Shown piece by piece: positions 50,184 to 57,957 of a DNA stretch of 64,000 nucleotides. Position 1 is the first letter of the stretch; each line of letters begins with the position of its first letter. Position numbers and translations under genes: made by a program. This stretch comes from Lachnospiraceae bacterium (GTDB lineage: Bacteria > Bacillota > Clostridia > Lachnospirales > Lachnospiraceae), in the NCBI GenBank assembly GCA_017618195.1, contig JAFZUW010000070.1, positions 1 to 64,000 of the forward strand, given 5' to 3'. The notes beneath the pieces were generated by a model that was given only the letters and a program-made list of their open reading frames with translations, made no database searches and was not told where the DNA came from.

Positions 50184-50213
50184 ATCGGCAAAGCCGTGGG
50201 GGCTTAAGCCGAT
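50184..50213 (+). promoter_or_regulatory. Stem-loop in the leader of the PBP1A-type gene
   Basis: Two stacked stems, ATCGGC (50184-50189)/GCCGAT (50208-50213) and AAGCC (50191-50195)/GGCTT (50201-50205), around GTGGG; 33 bases before the start codon. Confidence 0.5.
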
Positions 50214-50246
50214 GACATCTGATTGAACAGCGAGGAAACGCGAACC

Positions 50247-52967
50247 ATGATGGATTTCAGTCGTCCCAATCTAAGTAAAATGCAGAAAGAAGCACGGTCG
50301 TTCCCGGCCAAAGCCAGGTCGTTCGTGTTTGTTACTCTCCTGCGTATATTTGTCGTATTTACCGCCATGTGCGTTGTGATCGGATCCTATTCCGCGTACG
50401 GCGGCATACTCGGTATTATTTCACAGTCTCCCGATGTGGAGACCATCTTCGAAATCAACAAGGATTTCGAGAAGTATTCCACATTCCTCTTCTACAGCAA
50501 CGGCGAAAAGATGGACCGCGAGCTTTCGTCCGCCGGCGCGAACCGTGTCCGCGTGGATATCGACACCATTCCGCTCACCGTCCGCAACTGCTTCGTTGCC
50601 ATGGAGGATGAACGATTCTATGATCATTCCGGTATCGACGTACGAGGCATATTCCGTGCGGCTTACTCCGTTTTGAAGGAACGCAGCCTCGATTACGGCG
50701 CCAGCACGATTACCCAGCAGCTTCTTAAGAACCAGGTTTTCAAAGGCGGTAAAGAGAAAAACCCGATCGAAAAGGTTCTTCGTAAGGTTCAGGAACAGTA
50801 TCTTGCCGTACAGCTGGAAACCCGTCTTGATAAAGACACGATCCTCGAATATTATCTGAACACCATCAACCTCGGCAACGGCGCATACGGAATCGAAAAG
50901 GCTGCGCAGACCTATTTCGGCAAAAGCGCTCCGGAGCTTACCATTTCCGAAGCAGCCGTGCTTGCCCCGATCGCATGGTCTCCGACCTATGCCAATCCGC
51001 TTAAGGACCAGGACAAGAACGCAAGACGACGTCTCGACTGTCTGAAGAATCTGTATGACAACGGGTTCTGCACGGAGGAGGAGTACAAGGAAGCTCTTGC
51101 CGACTCGGAAGACGTATATGTACGTATCCAGATGCAGAACCAGATGAAGATCGATTCCGGTACGTCTTACAACTCCTATTTCGTCGACGAACTGATCAAC
51201 CAGGTTCTGAGAGACCTGCAGACTGCCGGCTATTCCGCGGCCGAAGCCAACACGCTTCTGTACAGCGGCGGTCTCCAGATTCGTACGACGCAGGACAAAG
51301 CCGTTCAGGCAATCATGGACGGTTATTTCATGGATGAGAGTAATTTCCCGAAGATCGGCAAGGAAGGCTCCTATTACCAGCTTTCCACGCAGTATGCGCT
51401 TTCATTGGTCGGTCTGAGCGGAATCGCACAGCATTATCATCTGAAAGATTTCGTAGCCTACTGGGACGAGCATAAAGATTCGAATAAGCTTTCTTATCAC
51501 AGAAACAGCACTACCAAAAACGTTTTGAGCGTTTACACGACCGAACGCGACTATCTCGAAGCCAAGCTCGATGAGTTTGTGGAAGCCAAGAAGAAGGAAT
51601 TCCGTGCGGCTCACCCCGGTGAAGAGTTTAACGTTCAGGAATCCCGCGGAATTACGATCGGACCGCAGTGCGCAATGGTTATCATGGATCCGCAAACCGG
51701 CGAAGTACTCGCACAATACGGCGGCCGCGGCGAGAAGGTCGGGAACCGCGTACTGAACCGTGCGAGCGGTACCTTCCGGCAGGCCGGATCAACCTTTAAG
51801 GTCGTTGCGTCCTTCCTTCCGGCGCTTGACGCTTCGGGCATGACGCTTGCAACCACATTTGACGACTCGCCTTATACCTATCCCGGAAGCGGCAAAGCCG
51901 TTATAAACTGGTACGACACCGGTTCGGGAAGCGACCGCTACCGCGGTTACCAATCAATCCGTACCGGCGTATCCCAGTCTCTGAACATTGTTGCGGTGCG
52001 CTGTATCGAAAAGGTCGGCGTTCGCACGGCCGTTGACTATCTGCAGCGGCTCGGCTTCAAACATATCGATACCGACGCAAGCGACGGCGTATCCGACTAC
52101 AACTACTCCATCGCGCTCGGAGGACTTTCGGTCGGCTGCTCCGTTCTGGAGATGACCGCCGCTTACTCCGCAATCGCCAATAAGGGCGAATACGTTGAGC
52201 CGCGCTACTATACTTCGATTCTCGATCATGACGGACATACGATTATTGACAATACACAGAAGCATTTCGCGCAGGTAATGAAAACCACGACGGCATACCT
52301 TCTTACGCTTGCCATGGTTGATACCACAAAAGGCGGAACCGGAAGCACCTGCGCATTCAAGAGTAAAGATGTCATAAACATCCCCGTAGCCGGTAAGACC
52401 GGAACCGCTCACGATTATGTTGACCTTTGGTTCGTAGGTTTTACCCCTTACTACTGCGCCGCCATCTGGAGCGGATTTGACGACAACTTCCCGCAGAACG
52501 GAAGCAAGAAATATTATTTCCGAGACCTGTGGCGCAATATCATGGAAGACGTGCACCGTACAAAACAGAAAACGTCCGGCAAATTCGTATCACCCGGAGG
52601 AATCACCAGTGCCAACGTATGTACCAAATGCGGAAAACTTGCCGTGAAAGGTCTCTGCGATCTCGCGGAAGGCGGAAACTGCATCAAATCCGAAACCTTT
52701 GCAGTCGGTACGGTTCCGAAAGAATCGTGTACCTGTCATGAGATGATGACGATCTGTACCGATACCGGATGCCTTGCAACACAGTATTGTCCTCATACCG
52801 CCGAAAAGGTTTACCTGTTAAAGGAGGAATCCGAAGAAACCCTCAAGAAGGGCGGAACCTGGGATACCGAATGTATCCTTCCGAAGGAGAACAACAAGCC
52901 GTGTCCGATCCACACTTCGCCTGTTGTTACGCCGCCGGATGACAATCCGGGCGGGACTGACGATTAA
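50247..52967 (+). CDS. Class A penicillin-binding protein (transglycosylase/transpeptidase)
   Basis: 906-residue bifunctional peptidoglycan synthase. Order: cytoplasmic tail, one membrane anchor (about residues 30-55), GT51 domain with AMEDERFYDHSGID (about 118-131) and ASTITQQLLKNQ (about 151-162), a linker insert, and a transpeptidase domain with the active Ser in AGSTFKV (about 513-519) and KTGTAHDY near 720. The C-terminus (about 785-906) is unusual: more than a dozen Cys in CxxC-like pairs (VCTKCGKL, CHEMMTICTDTGC, KPCPIH) followed by a Pro/Asp-rich tail. The start at 50247 has a GAGGA site; an ATG follows directly at 50250. It has its own promoter. Confidence 0.94.
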   Translation: MMDFSRPNLSKMQKEARSFPAKARSFVFVTLLRIFVVFTAMCVVIGSYSAYGGILGIISQSPDVETIFEINKDFEKYSTFLFYSNGEKMDRELSSAGANRVRVDIDTIPLTVRNCFVAMEDERFYDHSGIDVRGIFRAAYSVLKERSLDYGASTITQQLLKNQVFKGGKEKNPIEKVLRKVQEQYLAVQLETRLDKDTILEYYLNTINLGNGAYGIEKAAQTYFGKSAPELTISEAAVLAPIAWSPTYANPLKDQDKNARRRLDCLKNLYDNGFCTEEEYKEALADSEDVYVRIQMQNQMKIDSGTSYNSYFVDELINQVLRDLQTAGYSAAEANTLLYSGGLQIRTTQDKAVQAIMDGYFMDESNFPKIGKEGSYYQLSTQYALSLVGLSGIAQHYHLKDFVAYWDEHKDSNKLSYHRNSTTKNVLSVYTTERDYLEAKLDEFVEAKKKEFRAAHPGEEFNVQESRGITIGPQCAMVIMDPQTGEVLAQYGGRGEKVGNRVLNRASGTFRQAGSTFKVVASFLPALDASGMTLATTFDDSPYTYPGSGKAVINWYDTGSGSDRYRGYQSIRTGVSQSLNIVAVRCIEKVGVRTAVDYLQRLGFKHIDTDASDGVSDYNYSIALGGLSVGCSVLEMTAAYSAIANKGEYVEPRYYTSILDHDGHTIIDNTQKHFAQVMKTTTAYLLTLAMVDTTKGGTGSTCAFKSKDVINIPVAGKTGTAHDYVDLWFVGFTPYYCAAIWSGFDDNFPQNGSKKYYFRDLWRNIMEDVHRTKQKTSGKFVSPGGITSANVCTKCGKLAVKGLCDLAEGGNCIKSETFAVGTVPKESCTCHEMMTICTDTGCLATQYCPHTAEKVYLLKEESEETLKKGGTWDTECILPKENNKPCPIHTSPVVTPPDDNPGGTDD

Positions 52968-52996
52968 GTCCGCCTGAAAGGAGAACGTTTCAAAGA

Positions 52997-53182
52997 ATGG
53001 AGAAAGTTCCTTCCAATTGCGATTACTGCATGTTTTACGAGTATGACGAAGACTATGAGTGCTATACCTGTTCCAAAGATCTGGACGAGGATGAGATGGC
53101 ACATTTCATCGCGGGACATCACTTTGAGTGCCCGTATTTCCAGTACGGAAACGAATACACTATCGTAAAAAAGCAAATGTAG
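52997..53182 (+). CDS. DUF6472 small Cys-rich protein
   Basis: 61-residue acidic protein with CDYCMFYEYDEDYECYTCSKD and DEDEMAHFIAGHHFECPYFQYG, giving five Cys that could bind zinc. It matches the DUF6472 family seen in Clostridia. Function unknown. It follows the PBP1A gene by 29 bases, so is probably co-transcribed with it. A GGAG site is present but distant (about 14 bases). Confidence 0.85.
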   Translation: MEKVPSNCDYCMFYEYDEDYECYTCSKDLDEDEMAHFIAGHHFECPYFQYGNEYTIVKKQM

Positions 53183-53265
53183 TATTAATATTTTCATTGC
53201 TTTAAAATTATTAAACCCACCTCAAACAGAAAATGACATTTTTTGATAAAAAATTACATTTTTGT

Positions 53266-53294
53266 TTGCATTTTCCGCAACCTTGTGATATGCT
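53266..53294 (+). promoter_or_regulatory. Promoter of a structured RNA
   Basis: TTGCAT (53266-53271) and TATGCT (53289-53294), 17-base spacer. The predicted start (about 53301) falls at the first stem of the RNA below. Confidence 0.65.
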
Positions 53295-53297
53295 TTT

Positions 53298-53540
53298 TGC
53301 AAACGGATATGACAGTGGAGGTACAGCCTCCTTTCCGGATGGAAGAATGACTGGTTTTCTTCCTTTTCCGGTACTGAATTTGCAGGTTTTCTATCCTCTT
53401 TATATTACGCGCGGGGAGTAGCCACCAATGAATTTCTGGAAAGGAATTCTTTGGTGGCTGCTTCCCTTGTATGGGTATTTTTCTTTATTTAGTTTCCCCC
53501 GTGCGGATTCTTTCCCCGCCCGGGGTCTTCCTTTTTATGG
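53298..53540 (+). ncRNA. Candidate structured RNA (three-way junction) upstream of the MFS gene
   Basis: The 454-base gap 53183-53636 holds no supported gene but a clear RNA fold. TGCAAA (53298-53303) pairs with TTTGCA (53379-53384), CAGT (53313-53316) with ACTG (53373-53376). Inside are hairpin GGAGG/CCTCC (53317-53331) and a long hairpin from CCGGA, GGAAGAA (53335-53347) to TTCTTCC, TCCGG (53357-53371). A second strong hairpin follows (53420-53428 with 53451-53459), then T-rich DNA, and a short GC hairpin (53514-53525) before TCTTCCTTTTT. It may be a free small RNA or a leader controlling the MFS transporter. I do not recognise the class, and the 3' end is uncertain. Confidence 0.6.
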
Positions 53541-53636
53541 TATATTTTTCCCTCCTGAGAATAAGAAAAACCCTTTTCCTTTCGGTTGATTTCGGTTATA
53601 CTTGATGTATTCGAGAAATATCACCCGGAGGTTCTT

Positions 53637-54935
53637 ATGAAACTGCGTGCCAAGCGGACAATCCTGATCGGATTTGCCTTCCTCTCCATCTCTGCCTTCT
53701 GGCAAATGTATGACAGTATCATCCCATTGATCCTGAAATATACCTTCAACCTGAAAGAGACGCCCGTCGGTGCCATCATGGCGATCGACAACGTTCTGGC
53801 GCTGTTTCTCCTTCCGGTGTTCGGCGTATGGTCCGACCGCTGCAATACGCGAATCGGAAAGCGCGCGCCTTTCATCTATATCGGCACGATCCTTTCCGCC
53901 GGACTGCTGCTTCTGCTTCACGTGCAGAACCGTCCCGGCAATCTGATTCCGTTCATCATCGTACTGTTCGTGCTTCTTCTTTCGATGAGTTTCTACCGTT
54001 CTCCTGCCGTTGCGCTTATGCCGGATCTCACTCCTCCTCCGCTTCGCAGCAAAGGAAACGCGGTTATCAATCTGATGGGTGCGGTCGGATTTATCTACGC
54101 GCTCGTTATGATCAAAATCTTCGGCGGTAAAGCGGAAGAATGTCCGAGTTATCTGCCGCTTTTCCTGACCATTTCCGGACTGATGCTTATAAGCATCCTG
54201 ATTCTTGCATTTTTCATCAACGAGAACAAACTCGCGAAGCTCGTCCGCTCGGAGTGTGCCGAGGCCGGTATTTCCATGGATCCGGTCGAAGAGAAATCCG
54301 AAGACGGACAGGCTGCCGGTCGCCTTTCCGCTCCGGTCCGCAGAAGCCTTGTGTTCCTGCTTTGTTCCGTTGCGTTCTGGTATATCGCTTATAATGCCGT
54401 AACGACTGCTTTCTCACGCTATGCGACCGAAATGTGGAGCATCGGAAGCGATTATGCGGATTGTCTTCTGATTGCCTCTGTTGCAGCCGTGATCAGCTAT
54501 CTTCCGATCGGCATCATCTCCGGCAAATTAGGCCGCAAGAAAGTGATCCTTGCCGGTGTCGTAATCATGGCTTTAAGCTACGCCGCACTGTTCTTCTATA
54601 CGACTTATCACGTTACCGCCGTTCTCTTCTTCCTGCTGATCGGTATCGGCTGGGCCGCGATCAACGTAAACTCGCTGCCGATGGTTGTCGACATGTGTTC
54701 CGCTGGTGACATCGGCCGCTTCACGGGTTACTATTATACGTTCTCGATGGCGGCGCAGGTTATCACGCCGATCGCGTCGGGCGCACTCCTGCAGTACGTA
54801 TCATACCGCACGCTGTTCCCGTATTCCGTATGCTTCATGATCCTTGCGTTTATCACGATGTCCTTTGTTAAGCACGGCGATACGAAGCCGCTTGCGAAGG
54901 CTTCCCTGCTGGAGCATTTTGACGCGGGCGACTGA
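53637..54935 (+). CDS. MFS transporter (SLC45/sugar-type)
   Basis: 432-residue membrane carrier with twelve predicted membrane segments. Landmarks are FWQMYDSIIPLIL in the first segment, the loop GVWSDRCNTRIGKRAPFI (about residues 62-79, the MFS motif A of the SLC45/GPH-like group), a central cytoplasmic insert (about 205-240) and IISGKLGRKKVILAG (about 295-309). Related carriers import sugars with protons. The ATG at 53637 has a GGAGG site 5 bases upstream; the frame extends upstream without a site. Its last codons belong to a 39-base tandem repeat that continues past the stop. Confidence 0.9.
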   Translation: MKLRAKRTILIGFAFLSISAFWQMYDSIIPLILKYTFNLKETPVGAIMAIDNVLALFLLPVFGVWSDRCNTRIGKRAPFIYIGTILSAGLLLLLHVQNRPGNLIPFIIVLFVLLLSMSFYRSPAVALMPDLTPPPLRSKGNAVINLMGAVGFIYALVMIKIFGGKAEECPSYLPLFLTISGLMLISILILAFFINENKLAKLVRSECAEAGISMDPVEEKSEDGQAAGRLSAPVRRSLVFLLCSVAFWYIAYNAVTTAFSRYATEMWSIGSDYADCLLIASVAAVISYLPIGIISGKLGRKKVILAGVVIMALSYAALFFYTTYHVTAVLFFLLIGIGWAAINVNSLPMVVDMCSAGDIGRFTGYYYTFSMAAQVITPIASGALLQYVSYRTLFPYSVCFMILAFITMSFVKHGDTKPLAKASLLEHFDAGD

Positions 54936-55009
54936 TCTGTGTTGCCTTACCGGCATTTCGACGCAGGCGACTGATCCGTGTTGCCTTACCGGCATTTCGA
55001 CGCAGGCGG
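54915..55009. repeat. 39-base tandem repeat spanning the MFS stop codon
   Basis: Copies start at 54915, 54954 and 54993 (third copy partial, to about 55009). The first copy contains the last six codons and stop of the MFS gene; the next two are non-coding copies that differ from the first by a few bases. Confidence 0.9.
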
Positions 55010-55094
55010 CCGTTTCGCCGCATTGTGCAGCACTACAGCGCGGACAGCCGGCCCCTGCATATCCGCATCTGTTCCGTTTTTGTGCGGATAATGG

Positions 55095-55123
55095 TTGTAA
55101 AAACTTTCCCGGAGTATTAGAAT
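55095..55123 (+). promoter_or_regulatory. Promoter of tRNA-Val
   Basis: TTGTAA (55095-55100) and TAGAAT (55118-55123), 17-base spacer, ending 11 bases before the tRNA. Confidence 0.75.
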
Positions 55124-55134
55124 ACAGTTGTACC

Positions 55135-55208
55135 GGAAGCATAGCTCAGCCGGGATGAGCGTTCGCCTCACACGCGAAAGGTCAGGGGTTCGAGCCCCCT
55201 TGCTTCCA
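55135..55208 (+). tRNA. tRNA-Val (anticodon CAC)
   Basis: 74-base cloverleaf: acceptor GGAAGCA/TGCTTCC, D arm GCTC/GAGC, anticodon stem TTCGC/GCGAA around CTCACAC, T arm GGGGTTCGAGCCCC. The CAC anticodon reads GUG. CCA is not encoded. Confidence 0.94.
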
Positions 55209-55212
55209 AAAA

Positions 55213-55256
55213 GGAAAAGCCCGCAGTTCTCCGGCCGGAGATCCGCGGGCTTTTCC
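55213..55256. terminator. Bidirectional terminator between tRNA-Val and nifU
   Basis: Twelve-base-pair stem (55213-55224 with 55245-55256) rich in A/T at its base, with a second small GC hairpin inside (CTCCGG/CCGGAG); it fits both flanking units. Confidence 0.85.
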
Positions 55257-55273
55257 CATGCTATGACAATTCG

Positions 55274-55663
55274 TTATTCGTCTTTCTTCGCTTCCTGCTT
55301 CTTGTAATAATCATCGATTGCGGAGCGGATGGCTTCCTCGGCGAGAACCGAGCAATGCATCTTGTAATCCGGCAATCCGTCCAAAGCTTCGGCCACCGCC
55401 TTGTTCGTGAGCTGCATTGCTTCGGAAAGCGGCTTTCCCTTGATCATTTCGGTAGCCATGCTGCTCGACGCGATTGCACTGCCGCAGCCGAACGTTTCAA
55501 ACTTAACGTCTTCAACGATATCATTCTCAATCTTCAGATACATTTTCATGATGTCGCCGCATTTGGCGTTGCCGACCTGGCCGATTCCGTCAGCATCTTC
55601 GATCACGCCGACGTTTCTCGGATTCCGAAAATGATCCATCACTTTTTCACTGTATAATGCCAT
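55274..55663 (-). CDS. nifU: Fe-S cluster assembly scaffold NifU/IscU-type
   Basis: 129-residue scaffold on which Fe-S clusters are built with sulfur from the cysteine desulfurase. The three cluster Cys are in GNAKCGDIM (about residue 35), TFGCGSAIASS (about 61) and YKMHCSVLAEE (about 104); the Asp between (CGD) is present. The start at 55663 (MALYSEKVMDHF) has a GGGAGG site; upstream frame codes do not fit the family. It follows nifS by 17 bases, the usual paired order in Clostridia. Confidence 0.95.
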   Translation of the reverse strand: MALYSEKVMDHFRNPRNVGVIEDADGIGQVGNAKCGDIMKMYLKIENDIVEDVKFETFGCGSAIASSSMATEMIKGKPLSEAMQLTNKAVAEALDGLPDYKMHCSVLAEEAIRSAIDDYYKKQEAKKDE

Positions 55664-55680
55664 GTCTTTCCTCCCGATTC

Positions 55681-56865
55681 TTATAAGATGAACTGTGCCT
55701 TTCCTTCCGTCAGGTCTCTCCAAACCGGCGAGAACCCGCGCAGGTAGGTTACTACTTCCTTCACTGCCGCAATGATTTCTTCAATTTCCGCATCGGTTGT
55801 CTCTTCTGAGATTGTTAAACGGAGCGAACCGTGCGCCACGTCATGCACTCTTCCGATTGCAAGAAGCACATGGCTCGGATCAAGCGAACCCGAAGTGCAG
55901 GCGCTTCCGGACGACGCCATAATCCCGCGGTCATCCAAAAGAAGAAGCAGCGATTCGCCTTCGATTCCTTCAAAGCAGAAGCTGACGTTTCCCGGCAGTC
56001 TCTTAACCGCGTCTCCGTTAAGCGCCGCATGCGGGATTTCCGAGAGTCCCTTGATCAGCCGGTCTCTCTTCGCCGCCGTCTTCACGGCCGCTTCCTCCAT
56101 ACCTGCAGCGGTTTCCTTAAGCGCTGCCGCCATCGCGGCGATGCCGGGCACATTTTCCGTACCGGCACGGCGTCCGCGTTCCTGCGCACCGCCCTCGATC
56201 AGATTGGAAAGACGGATTCCCTTCTTCGCATACAGGAAACCGGTTCCTTTCGGGCCGTGGAACTTGTGCGCCGAAGCGGAAAGCATGTCGATATTGTCCT
56301 TCTCGACGTCAATCGGAACGTGTCCGATTGCCTGAACGGCATCCGTATGGAACAATACTCCTTTGCTTCTGCAGATTGCACCGATCTCCCGGATCGGCTG
56401 GATTGTTCCGATCTCGTTATTTGCGAACATGATCGTAACGAGGCAGGTGTCCTCACGGATCGCGTCCTCCACTTCCTGCGGAATGATGATTCCGTTCTCA
56501 TGCACCGGAAGGAGCGTAATCTCATAACCTTCCTTCCTCAGTTTCTCTAACGTGTGAAGCACCGCATGGTGCTCGAAAGAGGACGAAATGATGTGTTTCT
56601 TTCCCTTTGCCGCGCCGAGTGCCGCTGCGGAACGGATTGCCTGGTTGTCCGCCTCGCTGCCGCCCGAAGTAAACAGTATCTCGCGCGGCTCCGCTCCGAT
56701 CACGGATGCAACGTCCGCCCTGGCCTGCTCCAATACTTCCTTTGCCTTCTGTCCTATACTGTAGAGGCTTGAAGGGTTTCCGTAGGTTTCCTCCATCAGC
56801 GAAACCATAACCTTTACCGCCTCTTTACTCATCTTGGTTGTTGCCGCATTATCCGCGTAAATCAC
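55681..56865 (-). CDS. nifS: Cysteine desulfurase NifS (GTG start)
   Basis: 394-residue PLP enzyme that takes sulfur from Cys for Fe-S clusters. IYADNAATTKMS at the N-terminus, the His of EHHAVLHTLE, the PLP Lys in SAHKFHGPKGTGFL (about residues 195-208) and the catalytic Cys in SSGSACTSGSLDPSHVL (about 317-333, NifS-like short loop) are intact. The GTG at 56865 has an AAGGGAG site; a TTG nine codons earlier does not. The last about 17 residues beyond the usual end (FSPVWRDL and following) are an unusual extension. Confidence 0.95.
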   Translation of the reverse strand: MIYADNAATTKMSKEAVKVMVSLMEETYGNPSSLYSIGQKAKEVLEQARADVASVIGAEPREILFTSGGSEADNQAIRSAAALGAAKGKKHIISSSFEHHAVLHTLEKLRKEGYEITLLPVHENGIIIPQEVEDAIREDTCLVTIMFANNEIGTIQPIREIGAICRSKGVLFHTDAVQAIGHVPIDVEKDNIDMLSASAHKFHGPKGTGFLYAKKGIRLSNLIEGGAQERGRRAGTENVPGIAAMAAALKETAAGMEEAAVKTAAKRDRLIKGLSEIPHAALNGDAVKRLPGNVSFCFEGIEGESLLLLLDDRGIMASSGSACTSGSLDPSHVLLAIGRVHDVAHGSLRLTISEETTDAEIEEIIAAVKEVVTYLRGFSPVWRDLTEGKAQFIL

Positions 56866-56944
56866 GATAGTGTCTCCCTTCTTTGCTTTCAATCGGATTA
56901 TACACCCTTTTACCTACTGTGTCAATGGGTAATTGAGGCAAATC

Positions 56945-56987
56945 AAACGCCCTCCCTGCGGAATTCCTTCCGCCAAGGCGGGCGTTT
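56945..56987 (-). terminator. Probable terminator of the 56992 gene
   Basis: Hairpin with outer arms AAACGCCC (56945-56952) and GGGCGTTT (56980-56987) and an inner CGGAA/TTCCG stem; T content after it on the minus strand is low. Confidence 0.5.
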
Positions 56988-56991
56988 CCGA

Positions 56992-57954
56992 TTAATCCTG
57001 ATCGGCCTGATTCTGACTGTTGAAGATGATCGATGCAACTTTCCATTCGCCGTTCATCTTTACGAGCCAAAGCGGATGGTTGACGTCCGTATCGAACTGC
57101 TGCCCCGTCCACGACGCGACGAAGCTCTGGTGCATCATCAAGTCCATATATACGAGCGAATCACCGTATCCGACATACTCCCGAACCGTCTTGTTCGTAT
57201 AAGTCGGCGGCTTGTTGTGACCGTTAAACCAGGAGTTATCAAGGGACGCGATCACGTTGTAGTATTTGGAATTCTTCGGAAAATACGGCTTCATCTCCGT
57301 TGCGGACTTGTCGTTCGAACAGAAGAGGCAGAACTTTAGGAGGAATTCAAAACCGTATTTCGTCAGTTCTTCGTATTCCGACATATCATTGTAATACGGA
57401 CATGTCAGCATGCGTATCCTGCGCTGCTGTCCGTCCACTTCGATCTCGGTTGTCGATTCGTCCGGCGCAAGAAATGTTCCGTCGCGGTCAAGGAACATGA
57501 TCGTCTTTCCTTTTTCAATCGTTACGACGGTGCTTTTCCGAGACGGAATTAAACCGTCCAGCGCCCCTTCGTATTCCGGATACTGTGCGGTTACCGCCAG
57601 GAGGTTGGCAAATGTTTCCTTGTCCTCGTCAGGTGCCCATACAACGTCCGAGTATTCCTGCCCGTCTATGTAAAACTTCATGTCGGTCGGCATGACGATT
57701 TTTATGGTTTCCATAAGTATCGGTACGGGGGTCGGTGTCGGCGTAGGCGTAGGCGTAACGGTAAGCTTCCGCTCCTCCGCAATCTTCTCGATTTTAGCCC
57801 GCTGTTCACGTTCCTTCTGCTCTTCGGTGATCTCATAGCGCTCGAGTTTCGTCCAAAGCAGGTAAACAAGAACAAGCAGGGCAAACGTAAGCACCCCGAT
57901 ATAAATCAGCAATCCCGTATAAAACCGGCCTCCGCGCCGTCTGCGTCTTCTCAT
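56992..57954 (-). CDS. Membrane-anchored protein of unknown function with Thr-Pro linker
   Basis: 320-residue protein: a run of Arg at the N-terminus, one membrane anchor (about residues 11-33), an amphipathic Glu/Lys helix (about 36-62), a PTPTPTPTP linker (about 66-76) and an extracytoplasmic domain of about 240 residues that I do not recognise. The last third reads like an NTF2-like or SnoaL-like domain (MMHQSFVASWTGQQ, PLWLVKMNGEWKVASI), a common end in clostridial envelope proteins; this is an impression only. It starts 3 bases after the stop of the NAGPA-like gene, so is co-transcribed with it. Confidence 0.72.
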   Translation of the reverse strand: MRRRRRRGGRFYTGLLIYIGVLTFALLVLVYLLWTKLERYEITEEQKEREQRAKIEKIAEERKLTVTPTPTPTPTPVPILMETIKIVMPTDMKFYIDGQEYSDVVWAPDEDKETFANLLAVTAQYPEYEGALDGLIPSRKSTVVTIEKGKTIMFLDRDGTFLAPDESTTEIEVDGQQRRIRMLTCPYYNDMSEYEELTKYGFEFLLKFCLFCSNDKSATEMKPYFPKNSKYYNVIASLDNSWFNGHNKPPTYTNKTVREYVGYGDSLVYMDLMMHQSFVASWTGQQFDTDVNHPLWLVKMNGEWKVASIIFNSQNQADQD

Positions 57955-57957
57955 AAC

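Noticed and set aside
50168-50224. Known riboswitch (c-di-GMP or similar) in the PBP leader
   Set aside because: Only one stem-loop is present and the conserved bases of GEMM or other classes are missing.
54844-55158. Plus-strand frame with repeated CCLTGISTQATD units
   Set aside because: It results from the 39-base tandem repeat past the MFS stop; no binding site or family.
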